From CAZJDM01 sp964544765 (lineage in GTDB: Bacteria > Bdellovibrionota_B > Oligoflexia > CAYFLR01), in NCBI GenBank assembly GCA_964544765.1, contig CAZJDM010000221.1, forward strand, positions 1 to 6,031: a stretch of DNA of 6,031 bases. The letters run 5' to 3'. Each line of letters opens with the position of its first letter. Within the stretch, counting starts at the first letter, position 1. The notes beneath the pieces were generated by a model, which was given only the letters and a program-made list of their open reading frames with translations, was not told the DNA's origin and made no database searches. Below are positions 1 through 5,991 of the stretch, piece after piece. The translations under genes were made by a program, and so were the position numbers.

Positions 1-218
1 ACTCTAATACGAAAAGCTAAGGCTCCATTTAAATAATGGGGTGAAGTTATGGCCAAACCTAATCCAAAGTCATTAAAAAAATCATCTAATTCGAATCCAA
101 AGGAAAATTTTGATCCCGGATGTGTTGAACTTTTACCTGTATCACCAATTTCTTGACTTAATGTGATGGTAGAAATAGACAAAAAAGCCAAAATTACAGC
201 TAACAATAATTTCTTCAT
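1..218 (-). CDS. Exported protein of unknown function, N-terminal part (runs off left edge)
   Basis: An open frame reads leftward from an ATG at 218 for 72 codons without a stop and is cut by the window edge. The start is supported by an AGGGGG ribosome binding site about five bases upstream. The product begins MKKLLLAVILAFLSIST, a Sec signal peptide with two lysines and a hydrophobic core; cleavage is likely near residues 20-22, and there is no lipobox cysteine. The visible mature part has alternating aromatic/glycine segments (for example FSFGFELDDFFNDFGLGLAI), as in the first strands of outer-membrane beta-barrels, but this is inference from a fragment. It lies 35 bases downstream of the zinc-ribbon gene on the same strand with no obvious terminator between, so co-transcription is possible. 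No specific family is recognised. Confidence 0.72.
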   Translation of the reverse strand, partial: MKKLLLAVILAFLSISTITLSQEIGDTGKSSTHPGSKFSFGFELDDFFNDFGLGLAITSPHYLNGALAFRIR

Positions 219-253
219 AGAAACCCCCTAGGTTTAGTTAAAAGTTTCCTTTT

Positions 254-1591
254 CTACTTTATTAGAGACAACCCAAATTTTATATTGGTTTGACCGATTA
301 TTTTACATTCTCCTCCTTGTTCTTCCATACAATCATTTTCCTTATTAAATTTAAAATTAGGACATATAGGTTTAATAAAACCTTTTTTTTCTTCTGAATA
401 AGCGGATAATTTCTTTTCGCAATTTTCAATAAGTAAGTAGTTATTTACGAATTTATCGAAGAACTGATTCCATACGATCCCTTCAGGAAGAGTGCGATAA
501 CCCTTTAGTTTTTCAAATTGGTACCCAAATTCAAAAGGAAAACTGTTAAAAAAAGTTTCCTCTTGGAAAGGGAAAGTACATATTTTTATATAATTATAGT
601 GCCAATTATCAAGCCCAGCGATGGCGTTTGAATAATCAGAAAAATCTGATAAATAACAACATTGATAACAAGTAGGAGTTTTTCTACGATCTTCATATTT
701 GTCTATAAGTATAGGTATATTAATAGAGCCTGATTGCTTTTTGAAAATGATTTCATTTGGAGTTGTTTGGGGTTTGGTTAAATACATTCTTATTTTGTTT
801 ATATATAACCAAACGAAATTGGTTTCGTAGTCATGATAAAATAAATTATCCCAATTAGCTAGAATTGTATAAATACCGTTCATACCAAAGTTTTCATAAA
901 CATAATCCAAGACTAGTTCCGCAAAATTTTGAGGGATTGAACCAAAAACAGCCTTACAGTTTTCACATTGGGAATTTCCATCAGGGCCTCTACTATATGT
1001 GCAAATGGGGTGTTCACATGATGGGCAATTAGCATTTTGAGAGGTTTCCATATCATTTTCAACTAATTCAATGATCTCTTCCGCTGTTCCATAGTCCAAA
1101 TAAGCTCCTATTGGAGTAACAATTTTAAAACCAAATACTTTATTTCCTTCGTATACCAATTCTCTAACGTCTGCGCCCATTTCTTCCAGTTGATCCCATA
1201 ATTTTTTTGTCTTATCTGGTTTTTTGTTTTTAACCATTTCTATTAGTTTTTGGGGTATTTTAACGCTTGGATCAGCTAACTGCTTTGCCCGTAATATTTG
1301 TAGTTCACGTTCGAGATCAATTTTGGAAGTGTCACAACGGCAAAGAATTCTTTTTAATTTCTTTTGTGTTTTTATTCTGCTTAACCAAGAAAAATCCTGC
1401 TTGTTGATTAAATCAATTAAGGTTTTAAAGCGTTCTTCAATTGAACAATTTTCAGCTACTGGTAATTCTTTATGCCATGCCCATGAACCTATATCAAAAC
1501 TACCAAGCCGGCAATCTTTACACCGTATTTCTACAGAAGGCTTTCCTGAACAGGTAAGTTGTTTGTAATCGATTTCAAAAATGTATTTCAT
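254..1591 (-). CDS. Cys-rich zinc-ribbon protein of unknown function (445 aa)
   Basis: I do not recognise this protein. It is a complete ATG-to-TAG frame of 445 residues. An in-frame TGA five codons upstream excludes a longer start, and the ribosome binding site is weak (GAAGA about 9 bases upstream). The clearest element is a zinc ribbon at residues 189-212: C189-P-S-C192, sixteen residues, then C209-E-N-C212, with an extra C197. Further cysteine groups lie at 24/27 (CKDC), 84/86 (CRC), 308/311/312 (CYQCC) and 391-429 near the C-terminus, 19 cysteines in all. Residues 50-135 are rich in Lys/Glu and probably helical; residues 225-380 are rich in Trp, Tyr and Phe. There is no signal peptide or membrane segment, so it is probably cytoplasmic. 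Metal or nucleic-acid binding is plausible for the ribbon, but no enzymatic motif is visible. It is transcribed away from the epimerase remnant and towards the exported protein at 1-218. Confidence 0.85.
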   Translation of the reverse strand: MKYIFEIDYKQLTCSGKPSVEIRCKDCRLGSFDIGSWAWHKELPVAENCSIEERFKTLIDLINKQDFSWLSRIKTQKKLKRILCRCDTSKIDLERELQILRAKQLADPSVKIPQKLIEMVKNKKPDKTKKLWDQLEEMGADVRELVYEGNKVFGFKIVTPIGAYLDYGTAEEIIELVENDMETSQNANCPSCEHPICTYSRGPDGNSQCENCKAVFGSIPQNFAELVLDYVYENFGMNGIYTILANWDNLFYHDYETNFVWLYINKIRMYLTKPQTTPNEIIFKKQSGSINIPILIDKYEDRRKTPTCYQCCYLSDFSDYSNAIAGLDNWHYNYIKICTFPFQEETFFNSFPFEFGYQFEKLKGYRTLPEGIVWNQFFDKFVNNYLLIENCEKKLSAYSEEKKGFIKPICPNFKFNKENDCMEEQGGECKIIGQTNIKFGLSLIK

Positions 1592-1638
1592 TTGTTTAAA
1601 TCTTCATTTATATTAATCAACTGACAAATACCTAAACT

Positions 1639-1654
1639 ACTAAGTTCTCTTAGT
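1639..1654. promoter_or_regulatory. Small perfect inverted repeat in the divergent spacer
   Basis: ACTAAG (1639-1644) and CTTAGT (1649-1654) form a perfect 6-base inverted repeat around TTCT. It ends six bases before the AAAGGAG (1661-1667) of the epimerase remnant, inside the 83-base spacer between two divergent genes. It could be an operator or a small leader hairpin. On the minus strand a TTGACT (-35-like) overlaps its left flank and a TATAAA lies nearer the zinc-ribbon gene, but their spacing does not make a convincing promoter. The repeat is short and could be chance in AT-rich DNA. Confidence 0.25.
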
Positions 1655-1674
1655 CAATAAAAAGGAGATCTTTT

Positions 1675-1944
1675 ATGAATATTTTAATTTTGGGAGGGAC
1701 TCAATTTCTTGGAAGATATATTGTGGAGTCAGCTAAAAAAAGAGGTCACAATTTGACTCTGTTCAATCGAGGAAAAAGTAATCCAAATTTGTTTCCCTCA
1801 GTAAAACTAATTGAAGGTGATCAGACAAAAGATATTCTTAAACTTGGAGAGGGCAAATGGGATGTAGTTATTGATACTTGTGGGTATGTCCCAATTGACG
1901 TAGAAATTTCTGCTAGTGCTTTACGTAAAAATGCAACTAGTTAG
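1675..1944 (+). pseudogene. Truncated NAD-dependent epimerase/dehydratase family protein (N-terminal 89 residues)
   Basis: The frame starts at ATG 1675, seven bases after AAAGGAG, and stops at TAG 1942-1944, directly followed by TAA. The product is the NAD(P)-binding half of the Rossmann fold of the extended SDR group: the glycine motif GGTQFLG at residues 7-13, LFNRGKSNP at 29-37 in the cofactor-ribose position, a GD at 48-49, and the conserved WDVVIDTCGYVP at 62-73. Intact members of this group are about 300-350 residues; here homology ends near residue 83, before the catalytic YxxxK region and the substrate domain. No continuation is evident in the other frames of 1945-2074, so a deletion rather than a single frameshift seems likely. 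The protein could not catalyse epimerisation or reduction by itself. The intact ribosome binding site means a short NAD-binding peptide could still be made. Its recognition as the N-terminus of this family is firm; calling it a pseudogene is inference. Confidence 0.8.
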
Positions 1945-1949
1945 TAATT

Positions 1950-2038
1950 AATTATTGATCTTTTAAAATTTTAAATCTATAAATATCTCGAATTAGTAAA
2001 TAAATTTTGTTTGTTGTGATGGTTCTTAATCAATAATT
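1950..2038. repeat. 10-base inverted repeat bracketing the spacer after the epimerase remnant
   Basis: AATTATTGAT (1950-1959) is repeated in perfect inverted form as ATCAATAATT (2029-2038), 69 bases apart. It begins only six bases after the premature stop of the epimerase remnant. A second inverted pair, GGTTCTT (2021-2027) and AAGAACC (2059-2065), overlaps its right side. These could be scars of an inserted or deleted element, or secondary structure upstream of the serine hydrolase gene. In DNA this AT-rich, 10-base arms can also arise by chance. No gene is visible in 1945-2074. Confidence 0.25.
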
Positions 2039-2079
2039 CAAGGGTTTTTAAATATAGAAAGAACCTTATTATAGATGAT

Positions 2080-2086
2080 AAGGAGG
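2080..2086 (+). promoter_or_regulatory. Ribosome binding site that fixes the serine hydrolase start at 2093
   Basis: AAGGAGG at 2080-2086 lies six bases before ATG 2093. An upstream in-frame ATG at 2075 overlaps this site and so cannot be served by it, and no other Shine-Dalgarno sequence precedes it. The six extra residues it would add are therefore unlikely to be translated. Confidence 0.8.
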
Positions 2087-2092
2087 ATATTT

Positions 2093-3457
2093 ATGAGAAG
2101 ATGCAGAAAATTCGTGCCATATTGCGCTATTTATTTATTTTTATTTTACCTTCTTTCAGCAAATACCAATCTATTAGCTGACGACCTAAAATCTAGTATT
2201 GATTCGTTAGTTCAAAAACAAATAGATGAAGAATATAATGTTGGTGCTATAGTAGGGGTATTGCGGAACCAAGATGTTGATTTTTGGTCTTATGGGGGTG
2301 TCAAATATGGGGAAATTGACAGTCCGGATGCAGATACTCTTTATGAGATAGGCTCTATATCTAAAGTTTTTACTGCTATAATTTTAGCTAGTCTGGTTAA
2401 TGAAGGTATTGTAACTTTAGACGATCCTATTTCAAAATTTATTCCTGAACTGTCTGACAAAAGTACAGGGAATATAACTCTTCAGGAACTTTCAACGCAT
2501 ACTTCTGGATTACCACGTTTACCTACCAACCTTGTTCCTCAAAATGTGCTTGATCCCTATGCTGATTACACTGAAGCAAAGTTACTTGATTTTTTAATGG
2601 AATTTCCTTTAGGAAATCACCCAACTCAATTTAGCTGGGCAAATTACTCTAATGTTGGAGTAGGTTTGTTGGGTTATATTCTAACAAGAGTTACGGGGCT
2701 TAGTTATCAAGATCTGCTATATAAAAGAATTACTGGTCCATTGGGAATGAAGGATACGGTTGTTGAATTGTCTAAAAATCAATTAGAACGTTTTGCAGTT
2801 CCCTATAATTCGGCGTTAGAAGAAACACTTTCCTGGGAATTAAACGTTCTGGTCGGAGCAGGGGGAATTCGCTCTACAGCGAAAGATTTACTTATATTTG
2901 CCAGAGCTAATCTTTATCCCGATGAAACCCCTATTGGTTCTGCAATAAAAATTACTCATAAAGTAATTCATGAAAATGCTAATAGTTATATTGGCTTAGG
3001 ATGGGCAATTATTATGAGTTCTAATAAAAAATTAATTGCGCATAACGGAGGTACTGGTGGTTTTCGTTCTTATCTTGGGTTTGTTCCAGAGATGAAAACA
3101 GCGGTTGTCGTGCTTACTAATACAGCTTATGATATACAGTGTGTGGCTAAAATAGCTTTGAGGAATCAACAGTGTCAATTAAATTTTGGTTTTGATGTTT
3201 CTAGTGATCTTCTTGATCAATATGTAGGTAGATACCAGTCTTTGCAAGATGGAGAAATAATTATCTCTCGGAAAAAAAATCATCTTATTTATGAAGTGAT
3301 GGGGCAAGAAAAAGGAGTATTAGAGGCCAATACTGAGACAAATTTTCATATTCAAAATATTGCGTTTATAGAATTTGTAAAAGATGATAATGGTAATGTG
3401 TCTCATATGGTATTTAAACAAGATGATTTAGAGGTTCGTCTTGATAAGAAGGATTAA
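2093..3457 (+). CDS. Exported serine hydrolase, beta-lactamase / penicillin-binding (class C-like) family
   Basis: The product (454 residues from ATG 2093) belongs to the serine beta-lactamase-like family that includes AmpC, D-Ala-D-Ala carboxypeptidases and esterases. A signal peptide occupies roughly residues 1-29 (MRRCRKF, then a long hydrophobic stretch, likely cut near LLA-DD), placing it in the periplasm or envelope. The catalytic motifs are all present: SxxK as S88-I-S-K91 within YEIGSISKVFTA, YxN as Y185-S-N187, and the HxG form of the third box as H317-N-G319 followed by GTGGF. The family signature LSTHTSGLP is at about 133-141. The C-terminal 80 or so residues, starting near YVGRYQ, resemble the lipocalin-like extension found in many of these proteins. 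No residue is missing, so the enzyme should be active. The substrate (peptidoglycan peptide, D-amino-acid peptide, beta-lactam or ester) cannot be told from sequence. It appears monocistronic and converges with bcp. Confidence 0.9.
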   Translation: MRRCRKFVPYCAIYLFLFYLLSANTNLLADDLKSSIDSLVQKQIDEEYNVGAIVGVLRNQDVDFWSYGGVKYGEIDSPDADTLYEIGSISKVFTAIILASLVNEGIVTLDDPISKFIPELSDKSTGNITLQELSTHTSGLPRLPTNLVPQNVLDPYADYTEAKLLDFLMEFPLGNHPTQFSWANYSNVGVGLLGYILTRVTGLSYQDLLYKRITGPLGMKDTVVELSKNQLERFAVPYNSALEETLSWELNVLVGAGGIRSTAKDLLIFARANLYPDETPIGSAIKITHKVIHENANSYIGLGWAIIMSSNKKLIAHNGGTGGFRSYLGFVPEMKTAVVVLTNTAYDIQCVAKIALRNQQCQLNFGFDVSSDLLDQYVGRYQSLQDGEIIISRKKNHLIYEVMGQEKGVLEANTETNFHIQNIAFIEFVKDDNGNVSHMVFKQDDLEVRLDKKD

Positions 3458-3473
3458 ATTAATATTATTTAAT
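3453..3473. terminator. Possible weak bidirectional terminator between convergent genes
   Basis: ATTAAAT (3453-3459) and ATTTAAT (3467-3473) form a perfect 7-base inverted repeat around TAATATT. It covers both stop codons of the convergent serine hydrolase and bcp genes, which are only 11 bases apart. The position suits a two-way terminator. The stem has no G-C pairs, so it would be weak, and it may simply reflect AT-rich composition. Confidence 0.25.
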
Positions 3474-3939
3474 TTTCTTCTTTCAAAATATTTATTATGT
3501 CATCGTGATGGGTTTTTGTTTTAACCTTATTCATGATGTGTTTTATTTTGCCTTTTTTATCAATAATGTATGAGGTTCTGACGATTCCCATATATTCACG
3601 TCCATAATTCTTTTTCAATTTCCAAACATCATACTTTTGAGCTACTTCATTATTTTCATCTGATAATAAAGTAAAATTTAAATTTTCTTTTTCTTGAAAC
3701 TTGACCAATCTACTAACTGAATCTGGACTTACAGCTAGGACGACAGTATCTAATTTCTTTAATTGACTCTTAACATCTCTGATTCCGCATGCCTGTACGG
3801 TACAACCTGGAGTCATGGCTTTGGGGTAAAAATAAAGAACGACGTTTGATTTGTTTTTAAAATTTTTTAGGCTTATCTTATTCTCGTCTTGATCTAATAA
3901 GGTAAACTCTGGAGCCTTATCTCCTACTTTTAAACTCAT
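3469..3939 (-). CDS. bcp: Thioredoxin-dependent thiol peroxidase Bcp (peroxiredoxin)
   Basis: This 156-residue protein is a peroxiredoxin of the Bcp/PrxQ group, which reduces hydrogen peroxide and organic hydroperoxides in the cytoplasm using thioredoxin. The thioredoxin-like fold begins with the usual VGDKAPEFTLLDQD. The active site is T43-P-G-C46-T with C46 as peroxidatic cysteine, and C51 five residues on is the resolving cysteine of the atypical 2-Cys type. R121 lies in the conserved position before the SYIID strand. Length, the KAMTPGCTVQACG context and the C-terminal KTKTHHDDI closely match the E. coli Bcp form rather than the KDDTPGCT form common elsewhere. ATG 3939 is preceded by GAGGAGGGGG (3944-3953 on this strand), a very strong ribosome binding site. 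It shares its upstream region with the divergent HTH-cupin regulator, which makes control by that regulator possible but unproven. Confidence 0.95.
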   Translation of the reverse strand: MSLKVGDKAPEFTLLDQDENKISLKNFKNKSNVVLYFYPKAMTPGCTVQACGIRDVKSQLKKLDTVVLAVSPDSVSRLVKFQEKENLNFTLLSDENNEVAQKYDVWKLKKNYGREYMGIVRTSYIIDKKGKIKHIMNKVKTKTHHDDIINILKEEN

Positions 3940-3973
3940 ATTACCCCCTCCTCGTAATTATATGTAATTGGTA

Positions 3974-3997
3974 AAGCCAACTTAACTAAGCTGACTT
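3974..3997. promoter_or_regulatory. Imperfect palindrome in the bcp / regulator divergent spacer (candidate operator)
   Basis: Arms 3974-3984 and 3987-3997 are inverted copies matching at 9 of 11 positions, with perfect core CTTA-AC-TAAG. The centre lies about 46 bases upstream of the bcp start, where a dimeric regulator could act. Just to its right, ATTATAAT (4015-4022) is a perfect palindrome that reads as a consensus -10 (TATAAT) on both strands, although no good -35 stands at the right distance for either. The nearest half-site to a PerR or Fur box is incomplete, so no regulator is assigned. Confidence 0.35.
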
Positions 3998-4027
3998 CTT
4001 TACTCTGTTGTTTTATTATAATACATA

Positions 4028-4057
4028 TTGTCAATCTTTGGTCATTGATGCTAATAT
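4028..4057 (+). promoter_or_regulatory. Candidate sigma-70-type promoter of the HTH-cupin regulator
   Basis: TTGTCA (4028-4033, five of six matches to the -35 consensus) is followed after 18 bases by TAATAT (4052-4057, four of six matches to the -10). Transcription would start near 4064, leaving a leader of about 35 bases before the GTG start at 4099. This is the best-spaced pair in the spacer but is only a motif match. Confidence 0.4.
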
Positions 4058-4065
4058 CTTGTCAA
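4028..4065 (+). repeat. TTGTCAA direct repeat, 31 bases apart (candidate operator pair)
   Basis: The heptamer TTGTCAA occurs at 4028-4034 and again at 4059-4065, a distance of 31 bases or about three helical turns, so both copies face the same side of the DNA. The first copy overlaps the candidate -35 and the second sits at the expected transcription start of the HTH-cupin gene. This arrangement would suit autoregulation by that protein. Seven bases is short, so chance is not excluded. Confidence 0.3.
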
Positions 4066-4087
4066 ATAGATAATAAACCAACAAATT

Positions 4088-4092
4088 AGGAG
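4088..4092 (+). promoter_or_regulatory. Ribosome binding site that selects the GTG start at 4099
   Basis: AGGAG at 4088-4092 stands six bases before GTG 4099. A TTG at 4093, which gives a two-residue longer frame, abuts the site directly and leaves no spacer, so it is not a realistic start. Confidence 0.75.
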
Positions 4093-4098
4093 TTGTAC

Positions 4099-4653
4099 GT
4101 GTCTTATGAGAAAATATTAGCAGAGAATTTATCTAAAAATATCATATATTTAAGGCGGTCTCGGAGTTTGACTCAGGATCGTTTATCCAAGTTAGCGGGA
4201 ATTCCCAGATCTACTGTAACTAATCTAGAATCTGGTTCCAGTAATCCTTCTTTAGGAAACCTAGTTAGAATTGCCGCTGCTTTGGAAACCAAAGTTGAAG
4301 ATTTACTGGCTCCTCCAATTAGTCAAGCCAAGTTGGTAAAACAAGATGAATTTTCGTACAAAAATAAGAATGGGAATTTGGTGTATAACCTGCTTCCATC
4401 ACCTATTAAAGGCTTAATTTTAGAAAAACTTGAACTTTTGCCAAATAATGGATTTACCGGAATTCCCCATTTAAAAGGAACCAAAGAATATTTTACTTGT
4501 ATTCAGGGAAAAGCAAGGGTTACTGTTGTAGGGAAAACTTTTGATGTTAGTAAGGGCGATGTATTGGTATTTAAAGGTAATGAAGCCCATTCTTATCATA
4601 ATGTCCATTCAACCAAAGCTTTAGCGATTAGTATTATTGTAAAAGAGAAGTAG
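4099..4653 (+). CDS. XRE-family HTH transcriptional regulator with C-terminal cupin domain
   Basis: The 184-residue product (GTG start, chosen from the AGGAG spacing) has two domains. Residues about 10-70 form a Cro/C1-type helix-turn-helix: SLTQDRLSKLAGIPRSTVTNLE covers the DNA-binding helices, followed by the typical NPSLGNLVRIAAAL and a VEDLL ending. Residues about 105-182 form a single cupin barrel. Its first motif has H124 and E130 in PHLKGTKEYFTCIQG, and the second is GDVLVFKGNEAHSYHN with H164 and N168. Regulators of this build usually bind a small ligand or metal in the cupin and control a neighbouring gene; the ligand cannot be inferred here. The gene is divergent from bcp across a 159-base spacer holding a dyad and a TTGTCAA repeat, so autoregulation and control of bcp are the natural hypotheses. 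It is followed by a possible weak U-tract terminator (T run 4666-4671). Confidence 0.92.
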   Translation: MSYEKILAENLSKNIIYLRRSRSLTQDRLSKLAGIPRSTVTNLESGSSNPSLGNLVRIAAALETKVEDLLAPPISQAKLVKQDEFSYKNKNGNLVYNLLPSPIKGLILEKLELLPNNGFTGIPHLKGTKEYFTCIQGKARVTVVGKTFDVSKGDVLVFKGNEAHSYHNVHSTKALAISIIVKEK

Positions 4654-4927
4654 GTTGCTATTAGCTTTTTTGACACTTAATTATATTTTGAATAACTCAA
4701 ATTTCTTCTAATAAAACTAGTGAATTGTAAAAATTAGTTGTGAAAACTTACATTTACTAATATATAAAACGATGTTTGATAGAAGTTATTAATGTATATT
4801 TAAGAATAAAATAAAATTTAGAAATAATTCAATAAAAATACATGCAAATATAAATAGGCTCATCGGTAATTTTAATAGTAAATATATACTCGAATATTAG
4901 TTAAAGAAATAGTTAGGTGGGGAAAAG
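4654..4927. other. AT-rich intergenic spacer, no gene seen
   Basis: These 274 bases between the HTH-cupin gene and the binding-protein gene are markedly poorer in G and C than the flanking genes. I see no credible open frame with a ribosome binding site and no RNA gene. Near the left end, a weak 5-base stem (AGTAG/CTATT, one G-U pair) precedes AGC and six T (4666-4671), a poor candidate terminator. TTGACA at 4670-4675 is a perfect -35 hexamer but has no acceptable -10 at 16-18 bases. TATACT (4885-4890) is the likeliest -10 for the downstream gene, 38 bases before its start, although its -35 is weak. Confidence 0.5.
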
Positions 4928-5965
4928 ATGAAATTCAAAAAAATCAATAATTGTAGGAAAAAAATGACAATTCTATTAATCGTTTTTAGTATTAATAATT
5001 TAATTGTTTTTGCCTCAGATAAATTACCTCAAGCCTTAAGGGGTAAACCTTTTACTGATCCTACTTCTACTATGAGCATGCCATCCTCATGGTACAAAAA
5101 ACCCATTACTTATGACAAATGGTCCGAGAATGCAGATATTGCAATTACTCTCGATCAACGTTTGTATCCAGCACTTCTACCTTTGATCAATAAATATGCC
5201 AAGATACATTCTTTAAAAATTAAGGTAAAAAAAGGAACTTGTGGTATTACAGCGGGTATGCTGAGTCAAAAGATGGTAGATATTGGGGGATTCTGTTGTT
5301 CTCCTAGCTTGGAGGATCGCCTACCAGGTCTTAGATTTCATACATTAGGAATAGCTAGTATTGCATTTTTCGTCCATAAAGATAATCCTACCAAAAATGT
5401 CACTCTAAAAGAGGTTAGGGGTATTTTTCAAGGTAATATATTTAAATGGTCCGATCTTGAGGATAATAAAGGAAATAAATCTACTAAATATAATATTCAA
5501 ACCATTGGAAGGCTTCATTGTAAAAAACGTCCTGGTCATTGGCGGCTCTTGTTAGATAATCAAGATCTATTTAGTTCTGATCTACATGAAGTAGGGTCAA
5601 TTGATGATATGATTATTAGCATTGGAAATAATAGAAAAGCAATTGGTTATGAAGTCCTTTGGATGGAACAACTTTATGCCAAAAAAGGATCGATTAAACC
5701 TCTTATGATTGATGGTATTAGTCCTACTGAGTCTAAACATCTAATTTCCGGTAAATATCCAATATATCGGACATTTAATATCACAACCTGGAACAATAGA
5801 AATCAAGCTAATAAGAAGGCTCTTCAGTTGGTTGAATACTTGTTAAAGCACGTTGATGATATAGGTAAAAAGTTTGGAATAATACCTATCACTTTTTTAC
5901 GGAAAGCAGGGTGGAAATTTCATGGTAATGAGTTAATTGGAGAATATGAGGGTCAAGGAGCTTAG
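4928..5965 (+). CDS. Exported PstS-like substrate-binding protein (periplasmic binding fold)
   Basis: The 345-residue product starts at ATG 4928, five bases after AGGTGGGG (4915-4922). A basic n-region (KFKKINNCRKK) and hydrophobic core to about residue 29 form a signal peptide, likely cut near VFA-SD, so it acts in the periplasm. The mature part resembles the PBP-like/PstS superfamily: IAITLDQRLYPALLPLINKYA at 71-91 as the first strand and helix, a ligand-loop region near 101-126 (KKGTCGITAGM, then VDIGGFCCSP), the VHKDNP hinge strand at 149-154, the family pattern LKEVRGIFQGNIFKWSDL at 160-177, then RPGHWRLLLDN at 201-211 and the GYEVLWM crossover at 240-246. In phosphate-binding PstS the first loop is Ser/Gly-rich; here it has C105 plus a C123-C124 pair, so the ligand need not be phosphate. 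No permease or ATPase gene lies beside it, so it may be an orphan receptor or use a distant transporter. Confidence 0.85.
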   Translation: MKFKKINNCRKKMTILLIVFSINNLIVFASDKLPQALRGKPFTDPTSTMSMPSSWYKKPITYDKWSENADIAITLDQRLYPALLPLINKYAKIHSLKIKVKKGTCGITAGMLSQKMVDIGGFCCSPSLEDRLPGLRFHTLGIASIAFFVHKDNPTKNVTLKEVRGIFQGNIFKWSDLEDNKGNKSTKYNIQTIGRLHCKKRPGHWRLLLDNQDLFSSDLHEVGSIDDMIISIGNNRKAIGYEVLWMEQLYAKKGSIKPLMIDGISPTESKHLISGKYPIYRTFNITTWNNRNQANKKALQLVEYLLKHVDDIGKKFGIIPITFLRKAGWKFHGNELIGEYEGQGA

Positions 5966-5991
5966 GTATCAAGAGATTTATTTCTAATTTT

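Noticed and set aside
1224..1568. Plus-strand open frame of 114 codons opposite the zinc-ribbon gene
   Set aside because: It is wholly antisense to the 445-residue gene, has no ribosome binding site, and its product has no recognisable domain. It is a shadow frame.
4015..4034. PerR-like box (TTATAAT then a spacer) upstream of bcp
   Set aside because: The first half-site is perfect but the second (CATATTG) matches only about three of seven positions. It is more simply a -10-like palindrome.
4028..4065. TTGTCAA repeats as a Pho box for the downstream PstS-like gene
   Set aside because: The spacing and sequence do not fit known Pho boxes, and the repeats lie in front of the regulator gene, not the binding-protein gene.
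4670..4698. Perfect -35 hexamer TTGACA after the HTH-cupin gene
   Set aside because: No acceptable -10 hexamer lies at 16-18 bases, and the next gene starts about 250 bases away.
4654..4927. Small RNA or small gene in the long AT-rich spacer
   Set aside because: I found no stable hairpin series, no ribosome binding site with an open frame, and no tRNA-like fold.
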